This document shows positions 1 through 10,178 of a stretch of 64,000 bases of DNA, one piece after another. The DNA is taken from positions 10,623,024 to 10,687,023 of the forward strand of contig NC_049991.1 in NCBI RefSeq assembly GCF_000003815.2, given 5' to 3'. The position numbers and the translations under genes are program-made. The notes below the pieces were generated by a model. That model did no database searches, had not been told where the DNA came from, and was given only the letters and a program-made list of their open reading frames with translations. Numbering within the stretch: the stretch's first letter is position 1; every line of letters begins with the position of its first letter. Source of the stretch: Branchiostoma floridae. Its lineage: Eukaryota > Chordata > Leptocardii > Amphioxiformes > Branchiostomatidae.

Positions 1-1
1 G

Positions 2-820
2 CCCGTACGGCAAAACCCTGGACTCGGCTTGCCGGCAGCCAACCCCAGCGTGCCGCCCGCACAAACCAACTCTGGCCTCTCCAGCGCGCCGCCAACTGAG
101 CAGCCGGCGAGGCCCAACCCCAATCCACTGGTCGCACCCAAACCCAGCGTGCAGCCAACCGACCAGAGAGGTAAGCAGAAGTTAACTTCAGGCTTCTTTA
201 GGACGCCACGCTCGTCCTCCCGTATTGAGAAAAACCTGATATGGCCACAAGAGGAATTGCCCGCCTTCTCGAGTGATTCGGGCAAGCTCACCTACCCTGT
301 ATTGAATTGGGACCAATTCCTGGCCGGATACATGAAGCTGTTTACTTCTGAATTGTTGGGTTCGGTCGAGTTGCGAGAGAGACTTAAGCTGGTGCAACAG
401 TGTGCTGAGTATAAACTGCGCTATCCATGGGCCCCTGCTATCCGTGATTTTCATGGGGAAGTGTTACGAGCGGTGGAACGTGGCGAGTTTGACTGGGGCG
501 ACTCGGGTTACAAGGACCACGTGGAGCACATGTACAGGCTGCATGTACAACCCCACCTGCAGTGCAACACAACACCGAAGACGCAGCGCCCTTCTCAATC
601 GCAGTCCCAACTGCAGGAGACACTGAAATATTGCAAATTATTTCAGTCTCAGTCCTGCCCCCTGTCAGAGATCATTCACGAAGACGAGCAATTTGGGGAA
701 GTACACCACATCTGCGCGAATTGCCTGAATCAGCACAACGACGCCGCGTACGACCACGGCGCATCGGACTGTAACCGGAAAGGTCGTCGTGGCCGGAGTG
801 CGACCGGCAAGCAAGCCTGA
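2..820 (+). mobile_element. Gag-like ORF of a retroelement, partial (tyrosine-recombinase/DIRS-Ngaro type suspected)
   Basis: The reading frame is open from the left edge of the window to a TGA at 818-820, so the true start lies outside. The first ~70 residues are proline-rich and low-complexity. A globular part follows (WPQEELPAFSS, LNWDQFLAGYMKLF, YPWAPAIRDFHGEVL). The end has a cysteine/histidine cluster (YCKLFQSQSC then HHICANCLNQH and DHGASDC) and a basic tail (RKGRRGRS). This layout of helical domain, single Cys/His finger and basic tail resembles ORF1 of tyrosine-recombinase retrotransposons that are common in lancelets and cnidarians; that assignment is from memory of the family. No reverse transcriptase or recombinase follows, so the copy is deleted or non-autonomous. 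It could instead be a domesticated gag-like gene. Confidence 0.5.
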
Positions 821-980
821 CCAGATGGGAGGCTGTTTCATATACATTCATGACATTGACTATATTCGGGACGATACTGTTTGTAGCTGTGTGCAGGATG
901 ACGTCAGTGTATGTTTACCCCTTGAGGACGTCAGTGTATGTTTAATCCTTGATTCTACGAACATAATAAATGACACTACT

Positions 981-1900
981 TGTAGCATTTGCCCGGAAAC
1001 ACTTGTTCTTGTAAAATTTCTGTGCCATGAAGATGGGATATTGCTGATTTGCGTAGCCCTTACTTTGAGTTCCTATGACTGTTTGTGCACAGAATATTGT
1101 CAACAATTGTCTTCAAAATCCTAGGTGTTGCCTTCGTGCACATTAGGTATTACCGGTTGTATGCCGGTGTGTTCACATCGATATTGCTGTGCCATTTAGA
1201 TGGGATATTGCTGATTTGCGTAGCCCTTACATTGAGTCCTCTATGACTGTTTGTGCACAGAATATTGTCAACAATTGTCTTCAAAACCCTAGGTGTTGCC
1301 TTCGTGCACAATAGGTATTACCGGTTGTATGCCGGTGTTTTCACATCGATATTGCTGTGCCATTTAGATGGCATATTGCTGAATTGCGTAGCCCTTACAT
1401 TGAGTCCTCTATGGCTGTGCACAGAATATTGTCAAATTGTCTTCAAAACCCTAGGTGTTGCCTTCGTGCACAATAGGTATTACCGGTTGTATGCCGGTGT
1501 TTTCACATCGATATTGCTGTGCCATTTAGATGGCATATTGCTGAATTGCGTAGCCCTTACATTGAGTCCTCTATGGCTGTGCACAGAATATTGTCAAATT
1601 GTCTTCAAAACCCTAGGTGTTGCCTTCGTGCACAATAGGTATTACCGGTTGTATGCCACATTACTACTTGTAGCATTTGCCCGGAAACACTTGTACTTCA
1701 GAAGACTGCCAATATGCGGCATGATATCGATGATTCTAAACGGAATAGTAGCGAATATATGTTTGTATGCCCTGATATCAGTAGCCTTTGCCCAGAGAGT
1801 CTTGTACTTCAGAAGACTTAAAGTGCCGATAATGTTTGTCTTCAAAACCCTAGGTGTTGCCTTCGTGCACAATAGGTATTACCGGTTGTATGCCACATTA
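981..1900. repeat. Tandem repeat, ~165 bp unit, about four copies plus fragments
   Basis: A unit beginning TGTGCCATTTAGATGG recurs at 1021, 1188, 1356 and 1518 (spacing 167, 168 and 162). Each unit contains GCGTAGCCCTTAC, CCCTAGGTGTTGCC and ATTACCGGTTGTATGCC. A related segment (TAGCATTTGCCCGGAAACAC) occurs at the left edge and again near 1673, and the GTGTTGCCTTCGTGCAC block returns near 1852. The array has no exon-like context. An open frame runs through it only because the repeats lack stops. It lies between the gag-like ORF and the 111 bp direct repeats and is probably part of the same element. Confidence 0.85.
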
Positions 1901-2127
1901 TTGTACATCAACCATGTTACGTAGGAAGTTTCATCTAGCATTTCTGTAGCCTATGGTACAAGTATGTTATGTATCATGTTATACTGTTGCCTTGGGTTAT
2001 ACTGTATATATCTGCTGGTTTCTTATACTTCTAGGGTGCGGGGGTGCCTCTCTTACGGCTGCACGGGGTGTCCGCTCTTATCGTTCCCTTAGCCCTGGGT
2101 GTTGGCGGTTTCCTTCTAGTTTTTGGC

Positions 2128-2489
2128 GGGTTTTCTTGTACGCATATGAAACGTTAAGCATTAAAACTCACAACTGCCACCCCAGGGCTTCTGTCTTCTA
2201 TGCTCCAGTCTCAGTAGTTAGGAACGAACTAGACAATTGTGATAGGATGAGCGGACATCCTGTGTAATTGGATGAGAGGCACCCCCACACCTGGGATGGT
2301 TTATTCCATGATACCACGTGACTAGATGTGATGCAGTGACTTTTACTCTGCACGTTTTTTCCCCACCCTCCCATCCCAGGGTTTTCTTGTACGCATATGA
2401 AACGTTAAGCATTAAAACTCACAACTGCCACCCCAGGGCTTCTGTCTTCTATGCTCCAGTCTCAGTAGTTAGGAACGAACTAGACAATT
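2128..2489. repeat. 111 bp direct repeat pair (2128-2238 and 2379-2489)
   Basis: The block from GGGTTTTCTTGTACGC to GAACTAGACAATT is present twice, 251 bp apart, with no mismatch that I could see. About 140 bp separate the copies. An AATAAA follows at 2554-2559, and shortly after it the AP5Z1 splice acceptor begins. A B1-A2-B2 arrangement like this is the 3' end expected of Ngaro/PAT-type split direct repeats. A tandem duplication within an element tail is the simpler alternative. Confidence 0.8.
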
Positions 2490-2603
2490 AAGTTATCAGT
2501 TCAGTTATGTCTGTCAGTAAATCTCTTTTTTTTGTCAAGTTCGCTAACTACCCAATAAAGACTGAAGAGTGATATGTCTACTCTCTTTTCTTTTGTCTTC
2601 TAG

Positions 2604-5600
2604 GTAGATGAGACTCCATCCCATGACATGTTCACAGTGCTGAGTGTGGGACAGCACTACAGCCCTGACCAGTTCCTCAACATGCAGGTCTTCTCTATGA
2701 TGAGGGGATGGCTTCACAAGCATCAGTCAAAAAATGGTAAAAACCCTGAATCTCTGAAAAATAGCAACATTCGTCCTTATTTGTGCACCAAATTTGTGCT
2801 TTTATGAGGCATGGCAGCAATGATCAGGTTTTGAAAAAAATACCAATTTTGTGTTACTCTGCATTGCAGGAGAGTCAGCTTCCATGGCACTGCTGGTTGA
2901 CAAGATGTGTGAGTACTGCTTGCGTCTGCTGGACCAGTGTGAGAGGAAGGCTGTGGTACAACAGGATGCCGAGCTACAACAGGTCAGTCTGAAAACATGT
3001 TCTTACTGTGAAGATAAAAGGGTTCTGGATTTGAAGCCAAGTAAGAGCCAATCAGCACCAAGGACAAGGAATATGTTAGCCAGTCATTCCTTATCCTTGG
3101 TGCTGATTTGCCTTCTAATCATTACCATAGAAACTATTTGATTCAATTGATGATAGTAAAATATGAAAAAAGTATTGCCTTCTCTTATGAGAGCAATTAT
3201 GGTATGTAATAATAAACATGGTAGGAAAGCAAATCATGAACCAGATAGTTCCTAAGGATTAGTTACTCTCCAAGCAGAGATTAGGCTCAGGCTAGTTTGG
3301 GACGTTTATTATGTGTTCTGTTGTCAACTTATTAATACATGCATAGTTTTCTCTTAGCTTTTGTTTGTTTATTTGTTTGTTTGTTTACTACATGACAGGC
3401 CTGCCTGACAGAGGTCATCCTCCTGCTGGACACAATGTGCCAGCAGAACTCCAGTCTGATACCCAGAGTCTTCCCCTCCATCAAACGAGTGTACAACAGG
3501 ATACAGAACAGCCCCGCCTCCAGCATCAACATCATCAACATCCTGCAGTTCCTCCTGCACCACAGTGATGCAGTCATGTACGACATGGGGCCGGCTCTCC
3601 AGCACTTCTTCCTCAAGATCTTAGACAAGCAATGCATAGATCAGTCGCTGGCATTCGAAGCAACACTCTTCTGCTTGGAGAACATGGAAAACCTCTGTAA
3701 CAACACGTCAGTTCTCAGGAAATTTTTCCCCTGTCTTCTGAAAGTGTTTGCATGGCAGCCCAAGACTTTGTTGGCAGAGTTTGTGGACTTACTCCCGACC
3801 ATGGTGAGTGAGGAGACAGCCATTGAGGTGCTCCACTGTCTGCTGGACCTGCCAGTCATAACTGCTGCCATGGAAACAGTGATGAGGGTGGAGCAACGTG
3901 GGTCCCTGACGGTGACAGATTTGAGTCCTGAAGCGGTGGCGCAGTCTACCCCAGAGTTGGTGTACTCAGATCCACTCCATCGTCCACTCTTCAACTTCAT
4001 CCTCAGGGCAGAGGGCGGGCTCGGAGATACCATTGATAGGTCAGATGTCAGAAATTGTGTTACTTGTACGTGGCATTTTTAGAATCATATATGTACAATA
4101 CACATGAGTTTTTATATTAACCCACCACACCAACTTGTCTGTAATGAGCCAGATCAAATTGAATAATATTTTTGTCTGGCTCCAGGCTCAAGGTGCTGCA
4201 TGACATCCTCCAGGACTACTCCACCCTTCCTCGAGTAGTGGTATGTTCCCAGGCAGCTCCCGTCTTACTCAGGTAAGTACCCTGATGAGCAAAATCCACT
4301 CGCTTAAAAATGCAAAAATTCATAAAGTGTGTGCCTAAGTCATGAAGTCTTAAGTTAATGTCATATTATTGTTGAAGCAAATGTGTATTAATATTTGTTG
4401 AAGTACATGTACAGTAATATGACATTGAAGTTATGAAATGTCATTCAATGAATAAATGCAACAATAAATGTAACAGTACATCCTCCCAACCAAATATATA
4501 ACTATAAGGGACACATGGCTTATAGAAGCAGATTTTGCTGCTAGTTCTACTGAACCTGTATAAAAAAAAAAACTCCCCACAGTACATTTTAAGGCGCTCT
4601 TGATGTTGTCAATTATTATATGTTGAATGTCCAGGTTTGGTAGAGCCACCATGTTACATATGTTATGTAAAGCTGAAATATCTGCCCCTCCCTGCAGGGT
4701 GTACCTACAGACAGTAGAACAGGAGGCCAGTGTGGATCTTCTGGCCAGGCTCTTCCCAGTGCTGTTGGAACGGTCTTGCCTGCTCTTCCCCATCAAAACC
4801 TTCCAAACTGAAGTCAAAAGGTACATTACACACTAGTGAATCCAGTGATTCTATCCATTTACACAGGAACTGGTATTGTGCTGTGTGGATCCATACCGGG
4901 TCCGGCACCTTACCGGGTCTGGCAGCAAACCCGATCCGGCAGCTTACCGGGTCCGGCAGCTTCCCGGGTCCGGCAGCTTCCCGGGTCCGGCAGCTTCCCG
5001 GGTCAGGCACCTTACCGGGTCAGGCACCTTACCGGGTCAGGCACCTTACTGGGTCAGGCATAAAACCGGAAACGGCACCTTTCTGGGTCACGCACCATAC
5101 CGGGTCAGGCTCCTTACAGAGTGTACTGAGTGAGGCACTAGTGTGGGTGGTGTAGACAACATCGGGGCTGCTGATACAGGAACTGTTACTGTTCTTGTTT
5201 TGTGCTGTTGCCATGTTGTAACTGTCAGTGGTTAAAGTAAGGCACTAGTATGAGTGGCACTGACATTTCCAGGGCTGCTGGTACAGGAACTTTTACAGTG
5301 TTGTTATAACTTGTGTTGTTGCTGTCCACACAGGGTGCTGAGTGAGGCCCTTGTGTGGGTGGTGCAGACAGCCCCAGGGCTGCTGATAGACAACAGACAG
5401 GAGGTGCAGGAACTCATGTCCAGCCCCAGGAACTTCACTGGGAGGGAGGATGTCTTCTTACACCTGGTGGGTGTTATGAGCAGCATTGGAATCTCAGAAC
5501 ATAAGCTTCAATGTCTAATATGCTTAATGGCTTTCTATGCCTGTTCTTTTGTCCAAGCATTGTTCATTTACAGTTCCATAGCACATAGCACATCTACATG

Positions 5601-7357
5601 GTCATCCTGCATTATCTGTGACCTCCTACCCACTTGGAGTTTCAGTAGCATGTTAGGGGTTAAATCAAATAAGTTATTTTTTAAATATTTTTGTTGTAGA
5701 CTGTCCATCATGGAAGACTTCCTTCGATGCTGTGTTCCATTAATTTTGGCATCAGCAAAAACAACTGTTGATCACTACCTTGTTTTGTTGTTTTCTGTGT
5801 ACAGGCATGGGCTGTGGGAGAGTACATGTCTGTGACATATGACAGAAGATGTACTCCAGATATCATCTCACAGTACTATGAGGTATGTCATGAGTATGCA
5901 GCACACACATACTTGAAGATTTGCCTCTTACTCTTTCAGCTATTTTGTGTAAAATGTTGCATTAGTACTTCTGGTGTCTCCAAATCAACTTTGAGAATCA
6001 TTGGCACAAGGTAGATAATGTAACCAGTGTAAGTCTTTCACCCTGTGAACATGTCCATACTACAGGGGGTGGAGTGTCTGCTGTACGAGCTGTCAGTGTC
6101 CCAGCTGGGGAGGACAGAGACGCCCCTGCAGCATCGTGCCAGGCTCACAGCTGTGCTGATGACAGCCCTCGCTAAGGTAGCAAAGATAAAAACAACTCTT
6201 AATTTTTAACTCATCATTGGAGCAGTATGGATTTCAGCACAAGCATTCATAATAAAGTTCTTAATGTGTAGAAGGCATCCTTCTATCTTCACAGATGGGA
6301 GCATTCTCTGCATGGAGTAAGGGCGTTTTTTTACAGCATCTTGTGGCTTTGTAAGCCAATCCTCGCATGACAATCAGAGATACAGTTAAGGCATATGTGA
6401 TGCTGGTAGTAATGTAATATTACAGTAGACCAACAAGTCCTTAACCAGAGCAGTGATCCTAAACAAGATAATGATAAGTGCAATAATAATTTCTTCAGCT
6501 GGCGACGCGTTGCCAGGACCTGATGCCCCGTGTGCTCCTGTGCCTGACAAAGATCACGCAGCAGCTGCCTGCCTCGGGGTCCCAGGATCCCGGGGATGCC
6601 GTGCTACTGGCACGAGCACCTGTTCTCATCAACCTGTGCAGGATGCCAAAGTAAGTGTGGCCATTCACACTCGTACATGATGTGTGCATGGTCCTTCATC
6701 AACCTATTTTACATTGTACAACCATTTTGGAACATCTGGAATGAAGTGGTTGCATGTTGCAGCATCTTCACACAGACACACACATGCACACACGCAAACA
6801 CACATCACTCCGGTACTGTGTACATGTATCTGGTGTGAAGTTGCATTTTTATGAACTTGTGTATAACTTTAACTATAATGTGACGCAAATGTAAATGTTA
6901 CATATGTTGTCTCTGCAGTGTTGCACCCCTACTGTCGTCCCTACCAGCAGAGACTGATGACAACAGGTGTGTTCTTAGTTTTGATTCACTGCTGTTTGTC
7001 AGAACATTATCCCAGTAAGCCTTCATTGCCTTGTACCTCAGGATTACAAATTTACAGTACCATCTAAGAATATGGAAGTAGCCACCAAGGTTTTGTTATC
7101 CTAGGATGCTGTCTGTTGGACAATAAACAAATAAAGTTGAACTGGTGTTGCAGAATTTCTGGCTGGAGCTAGTAGTTGTTGGCACCTTCATGGCAGAATT
7201 TGGTATGCCATGCCATTCAGGAGTGCTAAAACTGAATGGTTCCACTGATTCTGTAACTGTTTCCTGTTTCTACAGTAAACTGCATCAGGACCAGAACAGC
7301 TCCTCCTGTCTCCTGCTGCAGCTAACACAAGCCGTGATGAAGCAGAGTCAACAGTAG
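2604..7357 (+). CDS. AP5Z1: AP-5 complex subunit zeta-1, 3' part (11 exons, C-terminal 566 aa)
   Basis: This is the large scaffold subunit of adaptor complex AP-5, which works with SPG11/SPG15 on late endosomes and lysosomes. Exons read from splice sites: 2604-2736, 2870-2982, 3399-4039, 4186-4272, 4698-4820, 5334-5466, 5805-5882, 6066-6176, 6499-6650, 6919-6966 and 7276-7357 (TAG). All have AG/GT borders and the phases join without a stop. Matches to the vertebrate protein include MFTVLSVGQHYSPDQFLNMQ, LCNNTSVLRKFFPCLLKVFAW, EVLHCLLDLPVITA and AVGEYMSVTYDRRCT, in the expected order. About 240 N-terminal residues of the usual ~800 are missing and must be encoded left of the window; the retroelement occupies the intron just upstream. 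Introns hold a 17 bp minisatellite and two decayed copies of an exon start. Identity is firm; exon ends are by eye. Confidence 0.93.
3050..3108. repeat. Short inverted repeat in AP5Z1 intron
   Basis: AATCAGCACCAAGGACAAGG (3050-3069) is mirrored at 3086-3108 as CCTTATCCTTGGTGCTGATT, with a loop of about 15 bases. It would fold into a hairpin of roughly 22 pairs with one mismatch. It lies in the intron between exons 2870-2982 and 3399-4039. Confidence 0.8.
4891..5115. repeat. 17 bp minisatellite in AP5Z1 intron
   Basis: About 13 units of a 17-mer close to CCGGGTCAGGCACCTTA, varying between CCGG/CAGG and CACC/CAGC. Because 17 is not a multiple of three, all three forward frames give similar proline/glycine/serine-rich peptides; these are not genes. 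It sits in the intron between exons 4698-4820 and 5334-5466 and abuts the first decayed exon copy. Confidence 0.9.
5116..5330 (+). pseudogene. Two decayed tandem copies of the start of an AP5Z1 exon
   Basis: The functional exon at 5334 starts GTGCTGAGTGAGGCCCTTGT and continues CCAGGGCTGCTGATAG. Upstream, 5119-5190 reads GTACTGAGTGAGGCACTAGT then CGGGGCTGCTGATACAGG, and 5232-5290 reads TAAAGTAAGGCACTAGTATG then CCAGGGCTGCTGGTACAGG. The three lie about 106 bp apart. Each decayed copy has an AG acceptor just before it (TTACAG at 5113-5118, GTCAG near 5230), but the frame meets a stop within a few codons. They are remains of a local tandem triplication that included the 3' splice site. Confidence 0.7.
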
Positions 7358-7451
7358 TAACGGCAATGTACAAATCTACATAGTACAAAAAAGTTCTCGC
7401 GCATGAGCCTGTGAAACATTTTAATTTCTGTCTGTAAGACTGAATTAGGCA

Positions 7452-7457
7452 AATAAA
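7452..7457 (+). promoter_or_regulatory. Probable AP5Z1 polyadenylation signal
   Basis: AATAAA lies 95 bases after the AP5Z1 stop codon, in AT-rich sequence. It is the first such hexamer downstream of the stop. Confidence 0.55.
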
Positions 7458-10178
7458 ATACAAAAATACAAATATGGCAAGAGTGTACCTTGCAATTCCC
7501 TGAAAGTAAAGGCAAACTGTTTAACGACATGGGTTTGCTATGATTTTTCAGTTCACTGTTTGCACCAAACTTAAAATCCTGTCCAACCAAAGTACTTTGT
7601 GGACGTTGCATTTTGGCTTCACTCAGTTATTAAGTCTTTTCACAAAAGTTCATTATTCATTGAAAACTATCCTTTCTTTACCTTCACCTAAATACTGACA
7701 ACGCAAGTTGAAAAACACTAAGAAGCACAAGACACGCACACCAAGCCCCACTAACTAGGCGATACATCACCATAGACCATCTACATGTACAGTACATGAC
7801 TACATGTCATTGCATTATTCAACTTTGATAGACACCAACTGTCCTTTTTGGTCACCTAGAACATGGAAGTACATTCCCATCCAACATGATTAATAGTACA
7901 TTTAAAGCAGCAAGAAGTTTTCATCTATCTTATATCATGCAAAATACAGTTACCATGCAGCAACATGACTTGAGGACACTGGTACACCACGTGGCTCAAA
8001 CTTCTATATCAGACAACAGCAAGGCACAAATCTTCATCACCTGTTAGGCTGGGCCATAGTTTAACACACCTACTTATTTGATATATTATGCAGTTACATC
8101 TAAGATTATCAATGTCATATCTCTGGAAACTCATTTTCCAACTTACTGCTATATTTAGGAAATCCAAAATTAGTGCTAAAATTTAACTGTTTGTGTGTGC
8201 GTTCCAGAAAATATAAGACTATGTAACAAATGGGAAATATAATCTGCTGATATTTTCATATGGCTTTGATCGATACACACATCTCTCCAGTATTGGAAGG
8301 TGGTTGGTGCATCCTTTTTTGGTGGAAAATTAGGCTTCTTTACCAGGTGGTTCACTGCTGGGTTCACAATGACCACACCATCCACCTTCAACTATCTGTC
8401 ATCTTCAGCATCAGAAAGAGGCTCATCATTCACTGTGATCTTGCGGATACGCCTCAACCCTGCCATCTGCGGGACCTGCAGCCATTTGTTCACAAGGTGA
8501 CCCTCTTCCTCCTCTTCGCATTCCTCCTCATCTTGGTGTTCCTCCTGACAGTGTTTATGCTGAAAATCTGACATGTCGTCAAGGAACGAATCAACAGAAT
8601 GTTTGGTGTGTGTATGCATGCTTGTGTGTGGTGGTGGTGGCTTCTCAGAAGATGAGAAAATAAACATATTCCTCACAAGTTCAAGGACTTATGACAAATC
8701 TTCTTTTAAATGAAATTGCAGCATACACATTTTATGCTCTTTGCTACAGAAAATAATTGTTGGTCTTTGCATTTCTCATCTTCTGCCTTCCCCATTACAA
8801 AACTCCAAAAGATACACAGGTACGAGGAGACTGAATTCATCACACGTTTAATTTGCCTCGCAGGAAGCTGCAGGTCAATCACGTCAGGTCAATGCAGAAG
8901 CTACAGATTGAATCACAAAATTTCCATGAAAGAACGTTGTCTACTTTTCGTCTGACATGGTTTAAGCTTGTTGGATAGATATACAGGAACATACAGATTT
9001 GGGGCTGTGCACCAGTCCTGGGGACCATAGAGTAACCCAACAATTGTGGTCTGCATTGCAAGAGCTTTGTACTGTAGAAATGGAATATTCTTGATATAAA
9101 ATGTCTGCAACTCCAGGGAGAGCAATTTGGAAAATCAAATCAGTCATCCAAACCACATCCTATATTCACCAATCATAAAACCAGTCAGCAACATCATCAC
9201 AGGTTGCTGTATTCCATTTAACCGGTGTCTTTACTTTCCAAGCACAAATTTCAAATGTTCATCGTATTTTCTTGAAACATTTTCTTCAAACGTCTACTAT
9301 TTTCAGACAGATTGAATCGACTGCTTCCAAAGCACCATTTCTTAAAGCTCTCAGAATACAGACTACTATTAGCTGTGTAACCTTACAATAATCTCTGGTT
9401 AGCCAACATTTTTCCTTCCTCTGTTACATATTGGAACATGTACATACCTTTACACCATAGACATCTGTTTTAAACTCTCATTGTCAGTCCTTGAACTTGT
9501 GAGGACCTAACATACATGTACACTATTTCCTGAAACATTCGCATAATAATACATACAGATAAAGCATGGTTGAAAAAAATATTCGGTACTGTACATAACA
9601 ACCTGTACTCTCTTTGTAACAATAAACTGTTCAAAACAAAACTGTGTGAAAACCTTGCACTAAAATTTTGTCTTTCATGACTCTAGGTAGCAGCATCCTA
9701 TGTTACTTCATTCTAGAACATTCTAACCAAAGTTGACAACAAGTGCTTCTTTTAAATGTTCATGGATGACTCAGTATAACTTTCAATATGTCTCAGCAAC
9801 CTTCAAGAGTTTCTTTTCCTTGGATAAAGTACTACTCTGAATCTAATATCTAGCATGCATATACTGGGGTATTTGATTTTCGTAAGTTTACAAACTGTCT
9901 TTCAATTGCCTGTCTGCCTAAGTGCTTAGGCCAAGGACTGGCCCCTTGCATTGTACAGTAATTTTTACTTTTAGGTAGTGTATGTATATTGGAGAAAGTT
10001 AACACATGCATAAGTTCATCTCCTGATAGCATTTTCCTGGTTTTCAGAAATTCCACAACAAACCAAGTGTTAAATCACACTATCTGTGCAAGTTAGGTCA
10101 ACAGCAAGACAAAAGTCAATATCACTCAAAATTCAAACCCCTCTCCTAACCCTAAACAAATCTATAGCCCTATATACT
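7458..10178. other. Convergent intergenic region between AP5Z1 and PRPSAP
   Basis: About 2.7 kb of AT-rich sequence separates the two 3' ends. Part is presumably the PRPSAP 3' UTR, read on the minus strand. I see no exons with clear homology. The only coding-like stretch is an acidic ORF at 8392-8676 (minus). Confidence 0.6.
8392..8676 (-). CDS. Hypothetical acidic ORF, doubtful
   Basis: I do not recognise this. The frame gives 94 codons with an acidic run (CQEEHQDEEECEEEEEGH) followed by KWLQVPQMAGLRRIRK and an acidic end (NDEPLSDAEDDR). The composition looks protein-like, as in a C-terminal exon. However, the DNA is a GAG/GAA-rich stretch next to a GGTGGTGG run, which can give such a peptide by chance. 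No splice-linked partner exon was found between 8700 and 10178. It could be a terminal exon of an unknown gene or an accident in the PRPSAP 3' flank. Confidence 0.2.
   Translation of the reverse strand: MRNMFIFSSSEKPPPPHTSMHTHTKHSVDSFLDDMSDFQHKHCQEEHQDEEECEEEEEGHLVNKWLQVPQMAGLRRIRKITVNDEPLSDAEDDR

Noticed and set aside
1253-1924. 223-codon open frame
   Set aside because: It is the ~165 bp tandem repeat read through; the peptide is itself a repeat and has no domain or splice context.
3641-4033. 130-codon minus-strand ORF
   Set aside because: It is the antisense shadow of the large AP5Z1 exon 3399-4039, whose plus-strand protein matches the family.
4730-5155. Overlapping Pro/Gly/Ser-rich ORFs in all forward frames
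   Set aside because: They are translations of the 17 bp minisatellite and of a real AP5Z1 exon in the wrong frame.
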